A DNA stretch of 40,830 bases from a virus: positions 1 through 40,830 of IMG/VR virus record IMGVR_UViG_3300047586_000038. One strand, written 5' to 3'. The notes beneath the pieces were generated by a model, which did not search any database, had not been told where the DNA came from, and was given only the letters and a program-made list of their open reading frames with translations. The position numbers were made by a program, and so were the translations under genes. Below, one piece after another: positions 15,172 through 22,680 of the stretch. The first letter of the stretch is position 1; each line of letters starts with the position of its first letter.

Positions 15172-15479
15172 TTACCCCCCTTGTCTAACTCCGTACCTTG
15201 CTTCCCTCCATTAGTAGATTGTGAGGAGAGTTTGTATTCTTTTAAGAACTCATCTCTAACATTATTGTCTGCTACTGCTTTATTATCTTTAGTCCACTGC
15301 CATTGAAACTCATCAAAAGCTATTACAGCTTCCCTCTCCCTAGTTGATATGAGTTGAGATAGGGCTTTAACTGCTTCTGCTTGTTTGTCGGTGTCATTTT
15401 CTAAACGTGCGCGATAGTACTCCAACATTATTATTTCCATTTCTTCTCTATTTAGTTCTTTGTTCTGTTCTGTATTCAT
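15168..15479 (-). CDS. Hypothetical early protein
   Basis: 103 residues, charged and mainly helical. Its opening (MNTEQNKELNREEME) and mid-segment (STREREAVIAFDEF) resemble those of the neighbouring gene at 15476-15739 (MNNTEQKIIEIV, ESKREAVEDFWKYI), so the two may be diverged tandem duplicates. It overlaps both neighbours by 4 bp. No domain recognised. Confidence 0.55.
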   Translation of the reverse strand: MNTEQNKELNREEMEIIMLEYYRARLENDTDKQAEAVKALSQLISTREREAVIAFDEFQWQWTKDNKAVADNNVRDEFLKEYKLSSQSTNGGKQGTELDKGGK

Positions 15480-15739
15480 AAGTTCTCCTTTAGGTATACT
15501 TCAAGTGTAAACTTAGAAACATTAACTTCCTCTTTGTTTATATACTTCCAAAAATCTTCAACAGCCTCTCTCTTAGACTCTTGTATAAGGGTTAGGAGTT
15601 CTTCTACAATTTTAGAGTTATATTTATATGTAGAACTTACTCCCTTCGCAGTTCCTTCTTTATCTATTCCAAAGAACTCTTGGGTGAAACATTCGTTTCT
15701 TCTTACTATTTCTATTATTTTCTGTTCTGTATTATTCAT
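15476..15739 (-). CDS. Hypothetical early protein, possible paralogue of its neighbour
   Basis: 87 residues from the ATG at 15739, which forms an ATGA overlap with the upstream exonuclease stop. A start 18 bp earlier is open but would lie inside that gene. Helical and charged, with the segment ESKREAVEDFWKYINKEEV matching the REREAVIAFDEF segment of the next gene. Function unknown. Confidence 0.55.
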   Translation of the reverse strand: MNNTEQKIIEIVRRNECFTQEFFGIDKEGTAKGVSSTYKYNSKIVEELLTLIQESKREAVEDFWKYINKEEVNVSKFTLEVYLKENL

Positions 15740-16494
15740 TCCTTGTCCGCCTTCCATTCCTTCAAATAATCCAGAGTTTGTGACAGATTTTGTGCGGATA
15801 AAAAGGCCCTAAACATATCTTGGTAAGTTTTAGTGTCCCGCACAACCGCAAACTCAAATTCCCCATCTTTGCCAATTCTGATAATCAGTTGCCCAGCGTA
15901 CTTTTCTTCCGGGAACTCTTCATGGCGAGCATAGCGATAAGCCGCAGTTTGTAGGAAGTATTCGTTGTATATCCCGCTAGACGTTTTTGTATCTCCTATA
16001 TACATTTTCCCCTCGATAGTGCAGATAAAATCAAGCATACCTGCAAATTTATAACGCTTGGAGTATACAACCTGTTCCGCTAAGAGAAACTTCACGTCGT
16101 ACTTTACAACCCACTTCATAAAGTGGTCGATGGATTCTCGCAACCCTTCATTTATAGGAGTAGCGGGGTTTTCGTTTTTTATATACTGCTCAATCCATTT
16201 ATGCACAAGGGATCCAATATTTCCAGCATCGACTTTCTTTTGAAAATGGGCCTTACGACCTGCTTCAAAAATTGTGTGAAGCTGAATTTCGTCATAAGAA
16301 ACTCCGGGATTTATAGAGCCTTGAATACATTCCACGGCTGTATTTGCCGCCCAGTTAACAAGTGCTGGCTTATTGATAATACTCAAAAGTGAAGTAACCG
16401 AAGGAACCACTTCCCCGTTGTAGGTATATCTATGCCTGTTGGCATCGAATTCCAAATTTATTTCACCCTTATAAAGTTTATTACGATAGTTCAT
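15736..16494 (-). CDS. RecB/Cas4-like PD-(D/E)XK exonuclease
   Basis: 252 residues carrying the RecB-type nuclease motifs in order: GSLVH (94-98), Glu140 in LLAEQVVYS, GMLDF (152-156), GDTKTS (167-172) and QTAAYRYA (182-189). The metal-binding Asp155, Asp168 and Lys170 are all present, so it should be active. It probably acts as a DNA exonuclease in phage recombination together with the OB-fold protein two genes upstream. The opening (FDANRHRYTYNGEVVPSVT) is typical of phage members of the family. It overlaps the next gene by 4 bp. Confidence 0.85.
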   Translation of the reverse strand: MNYRNKLYKGEINLEFDANRHRYTYNGEVVPSVTSLLSIINKPALVNWAANTAVECIQGSINPGVSYDEIQLHTIFEAGRKAHFQKKVDAGNIGSLVHKWIEQYIKNENPATPINEGLRESIDHFMKWVVKYDVKFLLAEQVVYSKRYKFAGMLDFICTIEGKMYIGDTKTSSGIYNEYFLQTAAYRYARHEEFPEEKYAGQLIIRIGKDGEFEFAVVRDTKTYQDMFRAFLSAQNLSQTLDYLKEWKADKE

Positions 16495-16495
16495 A

Positions 16496-16735
16496 TTATT
16501 TTATAGATAGCTGAAGTGCTAAATTGCCCCCCTCTTTAAATACAGTTACATTGTATTTTTCAAATATTTCATCCATTTTAATAACAGGGAACGAAACAGT
16601 GTCCGTCCTTCTATTCTTTAGATACAGAAAAAGTAATAGTGTTATTATTTTTATGTTTTCTTTAAATATATGGGTATCCGGTAATGCTAAAAACTCCTCT
16701 TTAGTCATACCCCCACTGGTTGCTTTTCTTATCAT
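16496..16735 (-). CDS. Hypothetical early protein
   Basis: 79 residues from the ATG at 16735, chosen because GGAGG lies 6 nt upstream. A longer version starting at 16768 lacks such a site. It contains a hydrophobic stretch (IKIITLLLFLYLK) in an otherwise soluble chain. It sits one base before the exonuclease start in the early operon. No family recognised. Confidence 0.5.
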   Translation of the reverse strand: MIRKATSGGMTKEEFLALPDTHIFKENIKIITLLLFLYLKNRRTDTVSFPVIKMDEIFEKYNVTVFKEGGNLALQLSIK

Positions 16736-16770
16736 TTTAATCCTCCAATTAAATAAATAATTCTCCATAA

Positions 16771-16793
16771 GTGGGCCTACCGAGTAAGCCCAC
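16771..16793 (-). terminator. 10-bp hairpin after the SSB-like gene
   Basis: GTGGGCCTAC (16771-16780) and GTAAGCCCAC (16784-16793) form a 10-bp stem with a 3-nt loop. The one non-Watson-Crick position is a G-U wobble in leftward RNA but an A-C mismatch in rightward RNA, so the structure is suited to the leftward transcript. It lies between the OB-fold gene and the next small gene. A partial terminator or mRNA-stabilising hairpin is likely; no U-run follows directly. Confidence 0.5.
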
Positions 16794-16804
16794 CTACTAG
16801 CAGA

Positions 16805-17509
16805 CTACTTGCCTGCTTTTTTCTTAGCGGCCTTGGCTCTTGCGAGCTTCAATTTTGCCTCTAATACTTCTGGATCGTCCTCGTCTTCTTCGACGGCGAC
16901 TTCCTCCTTTGCGACTTCCTTGGCGGGTTTTTCAACTTCTTCTTTGCCCTCAAGTTCATCCAAAAAAGGATCATCCAATGTTGCAACTCCAGTATTCTTC
17001 ACTTCTACTGGTGCGATTGCGGGCGCGGTTGATTTCTCAACTACAGTTTGATCCTGTCTTTTAACCTCAACGGTTGGAAGTGGTTTAGTGTTTTTGGTGT
17101 AGGAGATGATATTGCTGTATACAATACCTTCTTTCTCCGTCTGTTCCACCATGATGTCCACTTGTTTACCAATAAGTAACTCCGGATTGTCGGCTAACTG
17201 TCTTTGCTCTTCCGTCGTTAGGTCACGTCCGTAAGCTGATTTGGCTAGTTTATAGAAATTCGATTTGTTGTTAAGTATCTGTCGCACATGACTCCACATC
17301 AACCTCCCCCTTGTTGACTCGCCTTTCTCGTTTAAGGGTTTATCATCAAGAATAGCGAACGTGTATTTTAGCTGTTCTTCTTGCTCCGTGCTTTGGTACT
17401 TTGTGTACATCTTATAATTCACATCGGAAATTTGGACTGTATATTTATCCATAGGAATTGGATCAAAGTCACCTCCGATTTTTACATTAGCTTTTCTTTC
17501 ACCTAGCAT
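16805..17509 (-). CDS. OB-fold / single-strand DNA-binding-like protein (putative)
   Basis: 234 residues from the ATG at 17509, which follows AAGGTGAT; a TTG 21 bp earlier is less likely. Residues about 8-130 are strand-rich (YTVQISDVNYKMY, then LKYTFAILDD and GRLMWSHVR), with a segment on binding versus length of a kind seen in phage DUF669-like or SSB proteins. The tail from residue 150 is low-complexity and strongly acidic (VAVEEDEDDPEVLEAKL) and ends in a Lys/Ala helix. The acidic tail and its place beside the exonuclease fit an ssDNA-binding protein. Sequence evidence alone is moderate. Confidence 0.5.
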   Translation of the reverse strand: MLGERKANVKIGGDFDPIPMDKYTVQISDVNYKMYTKYQSTEQEEQLKYTFAILDDKPLNEKGESTRGRLMWSHVRQILNNKSNFYKLAKSAYGRDLTTEEQRQLADNPELLIGKQVDIMVEQTEKEGIVYSNIISYTKNTKPLPTVEVKRQDQTVVEKSTAPAIAPVEVKNTGVATLDDPFLDELEGKEEVEKPAKEVAKEEVAVEEDEDDPEVLEAKLKLARAKAAKKKAGK

Positions 17510-17533
17510 AACTAAATCACCTTCTTTCAATGC

Positions 17534-17625
17534 AAATTAAATACTCAAAGGATATGTCGCGTAAATCTAAAAAATAAACCCAACGTATCCTCCAAACATT
17601 CAATTATCAAAAATTAAATACTCAA
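17534..17625. repeat. 15-bp direct repeats flanking an imperfect hairpin
   Basis: AAATTAAATACTCAA occurs at 17534-17548 and again at 17611-17625. Between them AGGATATGTCG (17549-17559) and CAACGTATCCT (17581-17591) form an 11-bp imperfect stem. On the leftward transcript the stem buries a GGAGG that precedes a 12-codon TTG frame. This is the leader of the SSB-like gene; a regulator site or attenuator is possible. Confidence 0.5.
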
Positions 17626-17682
17626 GCGCCGGGGCCGTGACCCCACTAGCACTGCCCGGACTAATAGGCAACCCCGGCACTT
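17624..17682 (-). ncRNA. Compact GC-rich structured RNA element, unknown class
   Basis: On the minus strand the 5' arm AAGUGCCGGGG and the 3' arm CCCCGGCGCUU close an 11-bp stem with one U-G wobble; in the opposite RNA that position is an A-C mismatch, so the leftward RNA is the folded one. Inside are two smaller hairpins: UUGCC with GGCAG around a 10-nt loop, and GUG with CAC around GGGU, giving a three-way junction. It lies between the epimerase stop and the SSB-like start in otherwise AT-rich DNA. It does not match a ribozyme or riboswitch I can recall. Confidence 0.5.
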
Positions 17683-17688
17683 CAATAC

Positions 17689-18810
17689 TCAATCTTGAGT
17701 AAACTTTCTCCAACTTTCTGGCATGTTCTTCCAAACCTCAATACCCTTAAACTTTTGTGGCTCCATCACACCTTTTGTACCTACCCATGCAATCATTCTT
17801 GATATTCCATACTCAAGTGTTGTCGTTGCATGCTCCCCAAAAATCCTTGTGGCTTTTGAATGATCACAAAATGCATCTCTAACTTCTTCCCTTGCGGGTA
17901 AGTGTTGTACTCCGGCCCAAGGATTAAGCCACTTTGTTAATTCTTTTGCAATTTCAAGAATTGTATAAGGCTTGTCCGCGCCGATGTTTATTATCTGGCC
18001 CTCACACTCCGGCATTACACAGCTTTTAGCAATGTACGGGGCCACGTCGTCTATGTAGGAAAAGGCCCTAGTTTGCAACCCGTCACCAAATATAGTTATT
18101 GGCTTTTCTTGTAAAAGTTCATTTATAAATATCCCTATAACATTGCGATACTTGTCCCCGTAGTTTTGGTTTTCCCCATAAACATTGTGTGGTCTAAATA
18201 TTGTGTAGTTAAGTCCCCACATCTTATGAGCAACTGCTAAATCCATCTCTACCGCATACTTGCTAATTCCGTATGGATCTTCCGGAGCAGGTATCATGTC
18301 TTCCCTCATTGGCGTTTGATTTGCTCCGTAAACCGCCATACTGGATGTAAAAATAAACCTACGAACACTAAATATAACCGAAAGGTTTATCAAGTTTACT
18401 GATCCTATAAGGTTGTTTGTGTAGTTAAACCTTCTAATAAAATGCGATAGCCCTTCTGCCGCATAGGCCGCTAGATGAAAAACATAGTCTGGGCGGTAGT
18501 CAATAAATATCTGCTTTAGCAATTCATAATTGGTTACATCAACCTTGTGAAATATTGCACCTGTTGGCACGTTTTCTTTAAATCCTCCGGACAAGTTGTC
18601 AATAACAATTACCTTATGCCCCATCTTTAAAAGATGCTCCGCCACATGGCTACCTAAAAATCCAGCCCCGCCTGTAACGAGGGATACTGGCTTTTTTTGA
18701 ATCCCAAAGGCTTCTCTATAAACAGTTTCTTGACTATCCAAGGCAATACTATCAATACTCTGTTGATCGTCCGGCAAATATCCATTTGTTATTGGCAACT
18801 CGTTTTCCAT
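17689..18810 (-). CDS. NAD-dependent sugar-nucleotide epimerase/dehydratase (extended SDR)
   Basis: 373 residues from the ATG at 18810; an upstream TTG lies inside the previous gene. The Rossmann motif GGAGFLG is at 47-53, the catalytic Ser in TSSMAVYG (156-157), and Tyr180/Lys184 in YGISK, so the extended SDR active site is complete. Later segments ([19 protein letters not shown], then [10 protein letters not shown]) match UDP-glucose 4-epimerase/dTDP-glucose dehydratase-like enzymes. It would interconvert nucleotide sugars, perhaps supplying the phage glycosyltransferases at 34.6-39.5 kb or altering host surface glycans. About 40 N-terminal residues precede the Rossmann fold, longer than usual. 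Confidence 0.85.
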   Translation of the reverse strand: MENELPITNGYLPDDQQSIDSIALDSQETVYREAFGIQKKPVSLVTGGAGFLGSHVAEHLLKMGHKVIVIDNLSGGFKENVPTGAIFHKVDVTNYELLKQIFIDYRPDYVFHLAAYAAEGLSHFIRRFNYTNNLIGSVNLINLSVIFSVRRFIFTSSMAVYGANQTPMREDMIPAPEDPYGISKYAVEMDLAVAHKMWGLNYTIFRPHNVYGENQNYGDKYRNVIGIFINELLQEKPITIFGDGLQTRAFSYIDDVAPYIAKSCVMPECEGQIINIGADKPYTILEIAKELTKWLNPWAGVQHLPAREEVRDAFCDHSKATRIFGEHATTTLEYGISRMIAWVGTKGVMEPQKFKGIEVWKNMPESWRKFTQD

Positions 18811-18812
18811 AT

Positions 18813-19091
18813 TTATCCCAAAACAACCCAATCGTCCGCAACCATGTCACCAAGGTTTACGATCCAATTGTGTATATTCCCGTCTTCTTTATGAAGACTT
18901 AAATTTTCATTCACTAAAAAACCAAACACTTCTGGGGCGTTCCAGCTAAGTCGCTGTATCATTTTCCCCCCGGCTACTTGCTTGAGCGCGTTGTAGAAGT
19001 CAAATGTGACTCTATCTTGGTAGTCCAACTTCTCTAACTTTTCCACTGCTACTGCTATTTTCTTTTTAGTTATTTTTACTTTTTTAGCCAT
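18813..19091 (-). CDS. tad2: Tad2-like (DUF2829) anti-Thoeris protein
   Basis: 92 residues. Residues 30-92 show the DUF2829 pattern: FYNALKQVAGGKMIQRLSWN, then VFGFLVNENL, and the signature ending WIVNLGDMVADDWVVLG. DUF2829 proteins include Tad2, which neutralises Thoeris defence by sequestering its cyclic ADP-ribose-type signal. The 28-residue basic N-terminal extension (MAKKVKITKKKIAVAVEKLE) is unusual for the family. GGAG lies 6 nt before the ATG, and the start abuts the RlpA-like gene's stop. Early-operon placement suits an anti-defence gene. The specific signal bound cannot be told from sequence. Confidence 0.75.
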   Translation of the reverse strand: MAKKVKITKKKIAVAVEKLEKLDYQDRVTFDFYNALKQVAGGKMIQRLSWNAPEVFGFLVNENLSLHKEDGNIHNWIVNLGDMVADDWVVLG

Positions 19092-19556
19092 TTAAAGCTC
19101 CTTTACTTTGACCTCACATAGGTCAGAACAATTTAATACTTCTTTTACTCCTTTAGACAAATCAATAATTCTTCCAAGTGACTCAAAACCTCCCCGGTCT
19201 GTAACTTCGACAGTTACCGCCTTTTTGTTAGCGGCGTTTGTGACCTCCACAAATGTCCCCAGTGGCAACCTATTAAAAGCTACAGTCATTCCTTCGTCGG
19301 TAAACCTTTTACCGTTTGCCATTGTAAGGCTTTCACTACACCCAACACATCCGGCTTCTGAATAATAAGAAGCTTTCCCGGCCCATTCTCTTTTTTCCGG
19401 CTGGACATTTGTAGGCTCTTTATATGTCCCCTTAATTACAGTCGGCTGAGCGTGTGCAATATAAAAACTTGCTTGCATTAAAACATCTCCAATAAGGGCT
19501 ACCCCGAATATGAAAAGTAAAAATTCTATTGACAGTAATACGGCAGTTTTGTTCAT
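19092..19556 (-). CDS. RlpA-like double-psi beta-barrel protein, membrane-anchored
   Basis: 154 residues: an N-terminal membrane helix or signal (LLSIEFLLFIFGVALIGDVL), a 25-residue linker, then an RlpA/double-psi barrel domain (GKASYYSEAG, SLTMANGKRF, MTVAFNRLPLGTFVEV, then VTDRGGF and GRIIDLS). The Asp in TDRGGF, conserved in lytic transglycosylase members, is present. Four cysteines around the domain (CVGC, NCSDLC) may form disulfides outside the membrane. It probably acts on peptidoglycan or glycan strands. Finding it among early genes, far from the lysis cluster, is odd. The start abuts the previous stop. Confidence 0.8.
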   Translation of the reverse strand: MNKTAVLLSIEFLLFIFGVALIGDVLMQASFYIAHAQPTVIKGTYKEPTNVQPEKREWAGKASYYSEAGCVGCSESLTMANGKRFTDEGMTVAFNRLPLGTFVEVTNAANKKAVTVEVTDRGGFESLGRIIDLSKGVKEVLNCSDLCEVKVKEL

Positions 19557-19769
19557 TTAATTTTTTTCCTCTAAATTCTTTACACGAAACTTTAAAACCC
19601 AACCTTCTAACTCTTGTTTGTTAACTCTTAAAACTCCCTTTGAGATTTTTATAGAAGGAAGTGGGTTTTCTTTTGAATGAATATATCTATAAACTGTAGA
19701 AATGGAGACCCCCAAATACTTGGAAACGGCCTCTAAATCTATAAATTCCTGTTGTTTTTGTTCGTCCAT
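19557..19769 (-). CDS. Helix-turn-helix (excisionase/MerR-like) DNA-binding protein
   Basis: 70 residues. FIDLEAVSKYLGVSISTVYRYI is a winged helix-turn-helix of the excisionase/AlpA type, followed by the wing (PSIKISKGVLRVNKQELEGWV). It is the first gene of the leftward early operon and lies 87 bp from the divergent replication operon, so it is a candidate regulator of both. It has a consensus-like promoter (TTGACA, 17 bp, TATATT) ending 7 nt from the ATG. No integrase is present, so a classical excisionase role is unlikely. Confidence 0.75.
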   Translation of the reverse strand: MDEQKQQEFIDLEAVSKYLGVSISTVYRYIHSKENPLPSIKISKGVLRVNKQELEGWVLKFRVKNLEEKN

Positions 19770-19776
19770 ATTTCTT

Positions 19777-19805
19777 AATATACGCTAGTCGTTGATAGAT
19801 GTCAA
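19777..19805 (-). promoter_or_regulatory. Early leftward promoter, leaderless
   Basis: Minus-strand TTGACA (19800-19805) and TATATT (19777-19782) are separated by 17 bp. The -10 box ends 7 nt before the ATG of the HTH gene, placing the expected transcript start within 1 nt of the start codon. No ribosome-binding site fits. The -35 lies 16 bp from the -35 of the divergent promoter, so a regulator could cover both. Confidence 0.7.
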
Positions 19806-19821
19806 TAGTTGTTAGAGGCTG

Positions 19822-19850
19822 TTGACTTTTATTATTGCAAGGTTTATATT
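19822..19850 (+). promoter_or_regulatory. Early rightward promoter, leaderless
   Basis: TTGACT (19822-19827) and TATATT (19845-19850) are separated by 17 bp, and the ATG at 19857 is where transcription should begin. No ribosome-binding site lies before it. It is divergent from the leftward early promoter, with 16 bp between the two -35 boxes. Confidence 0.7.
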
Positions 19851-19856
19851 GTTTCC

Positions 19857-20369
19857 ATGTACCAGATACTACCCACAAAATACAATGGTTATAATTTTAG
19901 ATCGAGAACAGAGGCAAGATGGGCGGTCTTTTTTGAGCAACTAAATATTCCATTTGAATACGAAAAAGAGGGTTACAATTTAGACGGTGTTTGTTATCTG
20001 CCGGACTTTTGGATGCCTTCTCTTAATTGCTTCATAGAAATAAAAGGAGAAACCCCAACAAACGAAGAGAATGAAAAAGCACGGAGACTGGCAGAAGCTA
20101 CTCATAAAAATGTATTCATCTTTTTTGAAAACTTTTTGGACGAAAAGAGTTGGGGCAGGACAACCGATTCCGCTACCGTTTGGTTTGCGGAAGGTGGCTG
20201 GGATAATTTTCACTGGTTTGTAAGATGTAACCATTGCCGTAAAATAGGTTTGGTCTTCAACGGAAACATGGACAGACTTCATTGTTGTTCTGACAACCAA
20301 AAACTATCTGTAAATCGTGAATGCGATATTACATACGCTTTAAGAGTAGCGCGCGGTTGGAGATTTTAA
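19857..20369 (+). CDS. PD-(D/E)XK endonuclease with zinc-finger tail
   Basis: 170 residues from the ATG at 19857; a longer frame from 19809 would start upstream of the promoter. Motifs: FRSRTEARWAVFF (Glu), LPDFWMP (Asp) and CFIEIKGE (Glu-x-Lys), the PD-(D/E)XK core of a phage endonuclease family. A C-terminal CNHC...HCC cluster (residues about 127-146) could bind zinc. It is the first gene of the replication operon, followed directly by the primase zinc-finger gene, so a role in replication or in degrading host DNA is inferred. Confidence 0.75.
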   Translation: MYQILPTKYNGYNFRSRTEARWAVFFEQLNIPFEYEKEGYNLDGVCYLPDFWMPSLNCFIEIKGETPTNEENEKARRLAEATHKNVFIFFENFLDEKSWGRTTDSATVWFAEGGWDNFHWFVRCNHCRKIGLVFNGNMDRLHCCSDNQKLSVNRECDITYALRVARGWRF

Positions 20370-20681
20370 ATGCTAAATCCCTATACAAAAAAACCACTAA
20401 AAATAATCGTCCCTACCTATAATGAAAAGCCTCCTGTAGCCAATATAGAAAAGATATACCAAGAATATACAGGCAACTCCATAAGAAAAACGGGCAGGAA
20501 TTTACTTGCTCTTTGCGCTTTCCACAACGAATCCCGTCCTTCCATGGCCCTGTATCCGGAAACCGGAACCTATTATTGTTTTTCCTGTGGGGCTACTGGA
20601 GATGGCTACCACTTTATCATGCAAAAAGAAAACTGTTCGTTTATTAAATCTTTAGAAATTGTAAAGGAGAAGTTTTTATGA
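20370..20681 (+). CDS. CHC2 zinc-finger domain of a split primase
   Basis: 103 residues. LCAFHNESRPSMALYPETGT followed by YYCFSCGATGDGYHFIM is a DnaG-type CHC2 zinc-binding domain (ligands C, H, C, C) that recognises primer start sites. It overlaps the next gene by 4 bp (ATGA), and that gene supplies the Toprim and helicase domains, so primase-helicase function is divided between two polypeptides. The N-terminal 30 residues are basic with no known motif. Confidence 0.85.
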   Translation: MLNPYTKKPLKIIVPTYNEKPPVANIEKIYQEYTGNSIRKTGRNLLALCAFHNESRPSMALYPETGTYYCFSCGATGDGYHFIMQKENCSFIKSLEIVKEKFL

Positions 20682-22318
20682 CTGGCCCAGAATACCTTGC
20701 CCAGCACGGCATAACAGAAGAGTTTGCAAAGTCTATAGGAATTACTTGGGACGATAAATTCCTAAATATACCAGTAAATGAAGACGGGGTCTTGTGGTAC
20801 AAACGTAGAAACCTAAACTTCGACCCAGACGATGCCGAATCAGCAAAATATATAAACGATCCCGGATCCAAGGCTACTATTTTTAATCTCTCCAAATACG
20901 CAAACACAAAAACGCTAGTCCTTACAGAAGGTGAGATGGATGCAATAAAGCTCAATCAAGAAGGTATTGCCGCCATTTCTGTTACCTCCGGCGCAGAAAA
21001 GTTTGACAAGAAGTTTGCAAAAAAGCTCAAGGATAAAAACCTTTATATTTGCTATGACAACGATGATGCCGGGTTAAAAGGAATCACCAAAGTCTTGGAA
21101 TTTCTACCCTATACAAAGGTAATAACCCTCCCGCCCTTTGCTAAAGACATTTGCGAATTTTTCTCCGCCGGTCATGTTAAAAAGGAATTCACTTCCTTAA
21201 AGCCCCAAACCTACGAAGAATGGCTAATCGCCAACGAGCCAGAGCAATTTGCATTTGTTGAAGGTTGTGATCTTGTTAAACGCGATATCCCTAAAGAAGA
21301 ATGGTTAATTGATCGTGTTCTTCCCGTCGAGGGTTTCACGTTCTTTGTAGGGGCAGAAGCCACGGGTAAATCCTTCCTTACACTAACGCTAGCTGAAGCT
21401 GTTACAACCGGTAGACCTTGGCTTGGCAAGTTTGACGTAAAAAAACAAACTAACGTCCTATTCATTGATAAAGAAAATACAAAGCGCCGCACGCAGTCTC
21501 GTATGAAGGGCCTTGGAATGTCCGGGGAACACATGTTTTGGATTGAGTACCCACAGTTTTTTGAAGTAAGCGACGAAAAAGAAACGGACGGATTTTCACA
21601 GTTTGTTAAATCGGTAGCCAGAAAAGTTAAGAAGTACGACATCGGTTTAATCATTATTGACTCATTCACGGATGTGATGGTTGGTAATGAAAATGCCGCC
21701 GGGGATACCCAGCGCTTCTTTGACGGCTTTCGTCAACTCTTCCCCGGTATATCAATCCTTGTTCTACATCATGAAAATAAACCCCAACAAGGCACTCCAC
21801 GCACCGCTAGCCAAAGAGTTCGCGGTTCTACCAATATAACAGCCCAAATCATCGTGGGGTTTCGTACAGAGGCCCTTTTCAAGTCTAAAGGGGAATTCAC
21901 GATAGAACAAACAAAAGTGGGAGATGCGGAAAAACTCCCAAAATTCAAGTTAAAGATGGAAACAACCTATGACGTGGCCGATCACAATAAAACGATAGTC
22001 ACAGCCCTTAAATACTTAGGGGAAGCAACGGATGAAGTAGCGGCGGTAGATAAGGCGGCCGATTTTGTTTTGCTCTTCTTAAAGGAAAATGAACCAGCCT
22101 CCCGCCAAGATATTATAGAGAATGGTTTAGCCTCCGGAGAAACAAAAGCATCAATCGTTCGCGCGCTCGACATGCTAAAGGAGAAAAAAATCATTTCCGG
22201 AAGACCGGATCCTAAAAATAAAAGCCGAAAATTGTTCTCAACAATTAAAGGATATGAGGAAAGTTTGGAAGAAATTTCCCAAGATCCAAACTCAATTTTT
22301 AACGGGGAAGTACTTTAA
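20678..22318 (+). CDS. Toprim primase fused to RepA-like AAA helicase
   Basis: 546 residues. Residues 1-135 carry a primase Toprim fold, with LTEGEMDAI (82-90) and YDNDDAG (126-132), the acidic metal sites. From residue 200 there is a RepA/AAA_25-type ATPase: Walker A GAEATGKS (225-232), LIIIDSFTD Walker B, and ILVLHHENKP. The last 75 residues resemble a winged helix (ENEPASRQDIIENGL). It should prime and unwind DNA with the adjacent CHC2 protein. The iteron array directly downstream would be its logical binding region. No phage DNA polymerase was found. Confidence 0.85.
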   Translation: MTGPEYLAQHGITEEFAKSIGITWDDKFLNIPVNEDGVLWYKRRNLNFDPDDAESAKYINDPGSKATIFNLSKYANTKTLVLTEGEMDAIKLNQEGIAAISVTSGAEKFDKKFAKKLKDKNLYICYDNDDAGLKGITKVLEFLPYTKVITLPPFAKDICEFFSAGHVKKEFTSLKPQTYEEWLIANEPEQFAFVEGCDLVKRDIPKEEWLIDRVLPVEGFTFFVGAEATGKSFLTLTLAEAVTTGRPWLGKFDVKKQTNVLFIDKENTKRRTQSRMKGLGMSGEHMFWIEYPQFFEVSDEKETDGFSQFVKSVARKVKKYDIGLIIIDSFTDVMVGNENAAGDTQRFFDGFRQLFPGISILVLHHENKPQQGTPRTASQRVRGSTNITAQIIVGFRTEALFKSKGEFTIEQTKVGDAEKLPKFKLKMETTYDVADHNKTIVTALKYLGEATDEVAAVDKAADFVLLFLKENEPASRQDIIENGLASGETKASIVRALDMLKEKKIISGRPDPKNKSRKLFSTIKGYEESLEEISQDPNSIFNGEVL

Positions 22319-22324
22319 AAACAC

Positions 22325-22672
22325 CCTATAGTCGGTAAAAAGAGGCGAAAAAACGTGTCTCAAGCGTCGCAGGGCTTGGTTGTCACGTTTTGCCAAAAAA
22401 TGTGAACTATAGGATAAAAACGTGTCGCAACGAAATTTGATTGAGACACGTTTGAGACAACTAGTGTTTTATGTTGTTGTGGCGCCCTAAAGTCAAAAAG
22501 CTGTCGCAAACGTGTCGCAACAAAAGATGTCAACAAGAAATAAACGTGTCTCATGTCTCAACACGTAAGTGAGACACGTTTTTTGAGACACGTTTGGGAG
22601 GTGTCCTATAGTAATAGGACTTCAATTCTTGTTTTATTGGAAAAATAAAAAAAATAATTATTTATTTATGAA
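22325..22672. other. Putative replication origin: iterons plus AT-rich tract
   Basis: Seven near-identical 12-13-bp elements of consensus AAACGTGTCTCAA or AAACGTGTCGCAA lie at 22351-22363(+), 22418-22430(+), 22441-22453(-), 22508-22520(+), 22542-22553(+), 22570-22581(-) and 22583-22595(-). Partial copies lie between them. CCTATAGT occurs at 22325-22332 and 22605-22612 and inverted at 22406-22413. From 22635 a pure A/T tract suits strand opening. It immediately follows the primase-helicase gene, and no gene fits the 362-bp gap. Iterons plus an AT-rich tract is the usual layout of initiator-dependent origins. Confidence 0.7.
22603..22620. repeat. 7-bp inverted repeat at the origin edge
   Basis: GTCCTAT and ATAGGAC are separated by AGTA, right after the last iteron and before the AT-rich tract. 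It could be a terminator or a protein site at the origin boundary. It contains one of three CCTATAGT octamers. Confidence 0.5.
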
Positions 22673-22680
22673 AGGATTTT

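Noticed and set aside
17624-17682. tRNA gene
   Set aside because: Too short, with no acceptor-stem/T-loop layout or anticodon loop; the fold is a closed 11-bp stem instead.
19557-19769. Excisionase of an integrating phage
   Set aside because: No integrase or attachment-site repeats were found, so the HTH protein is more likely a regulator.
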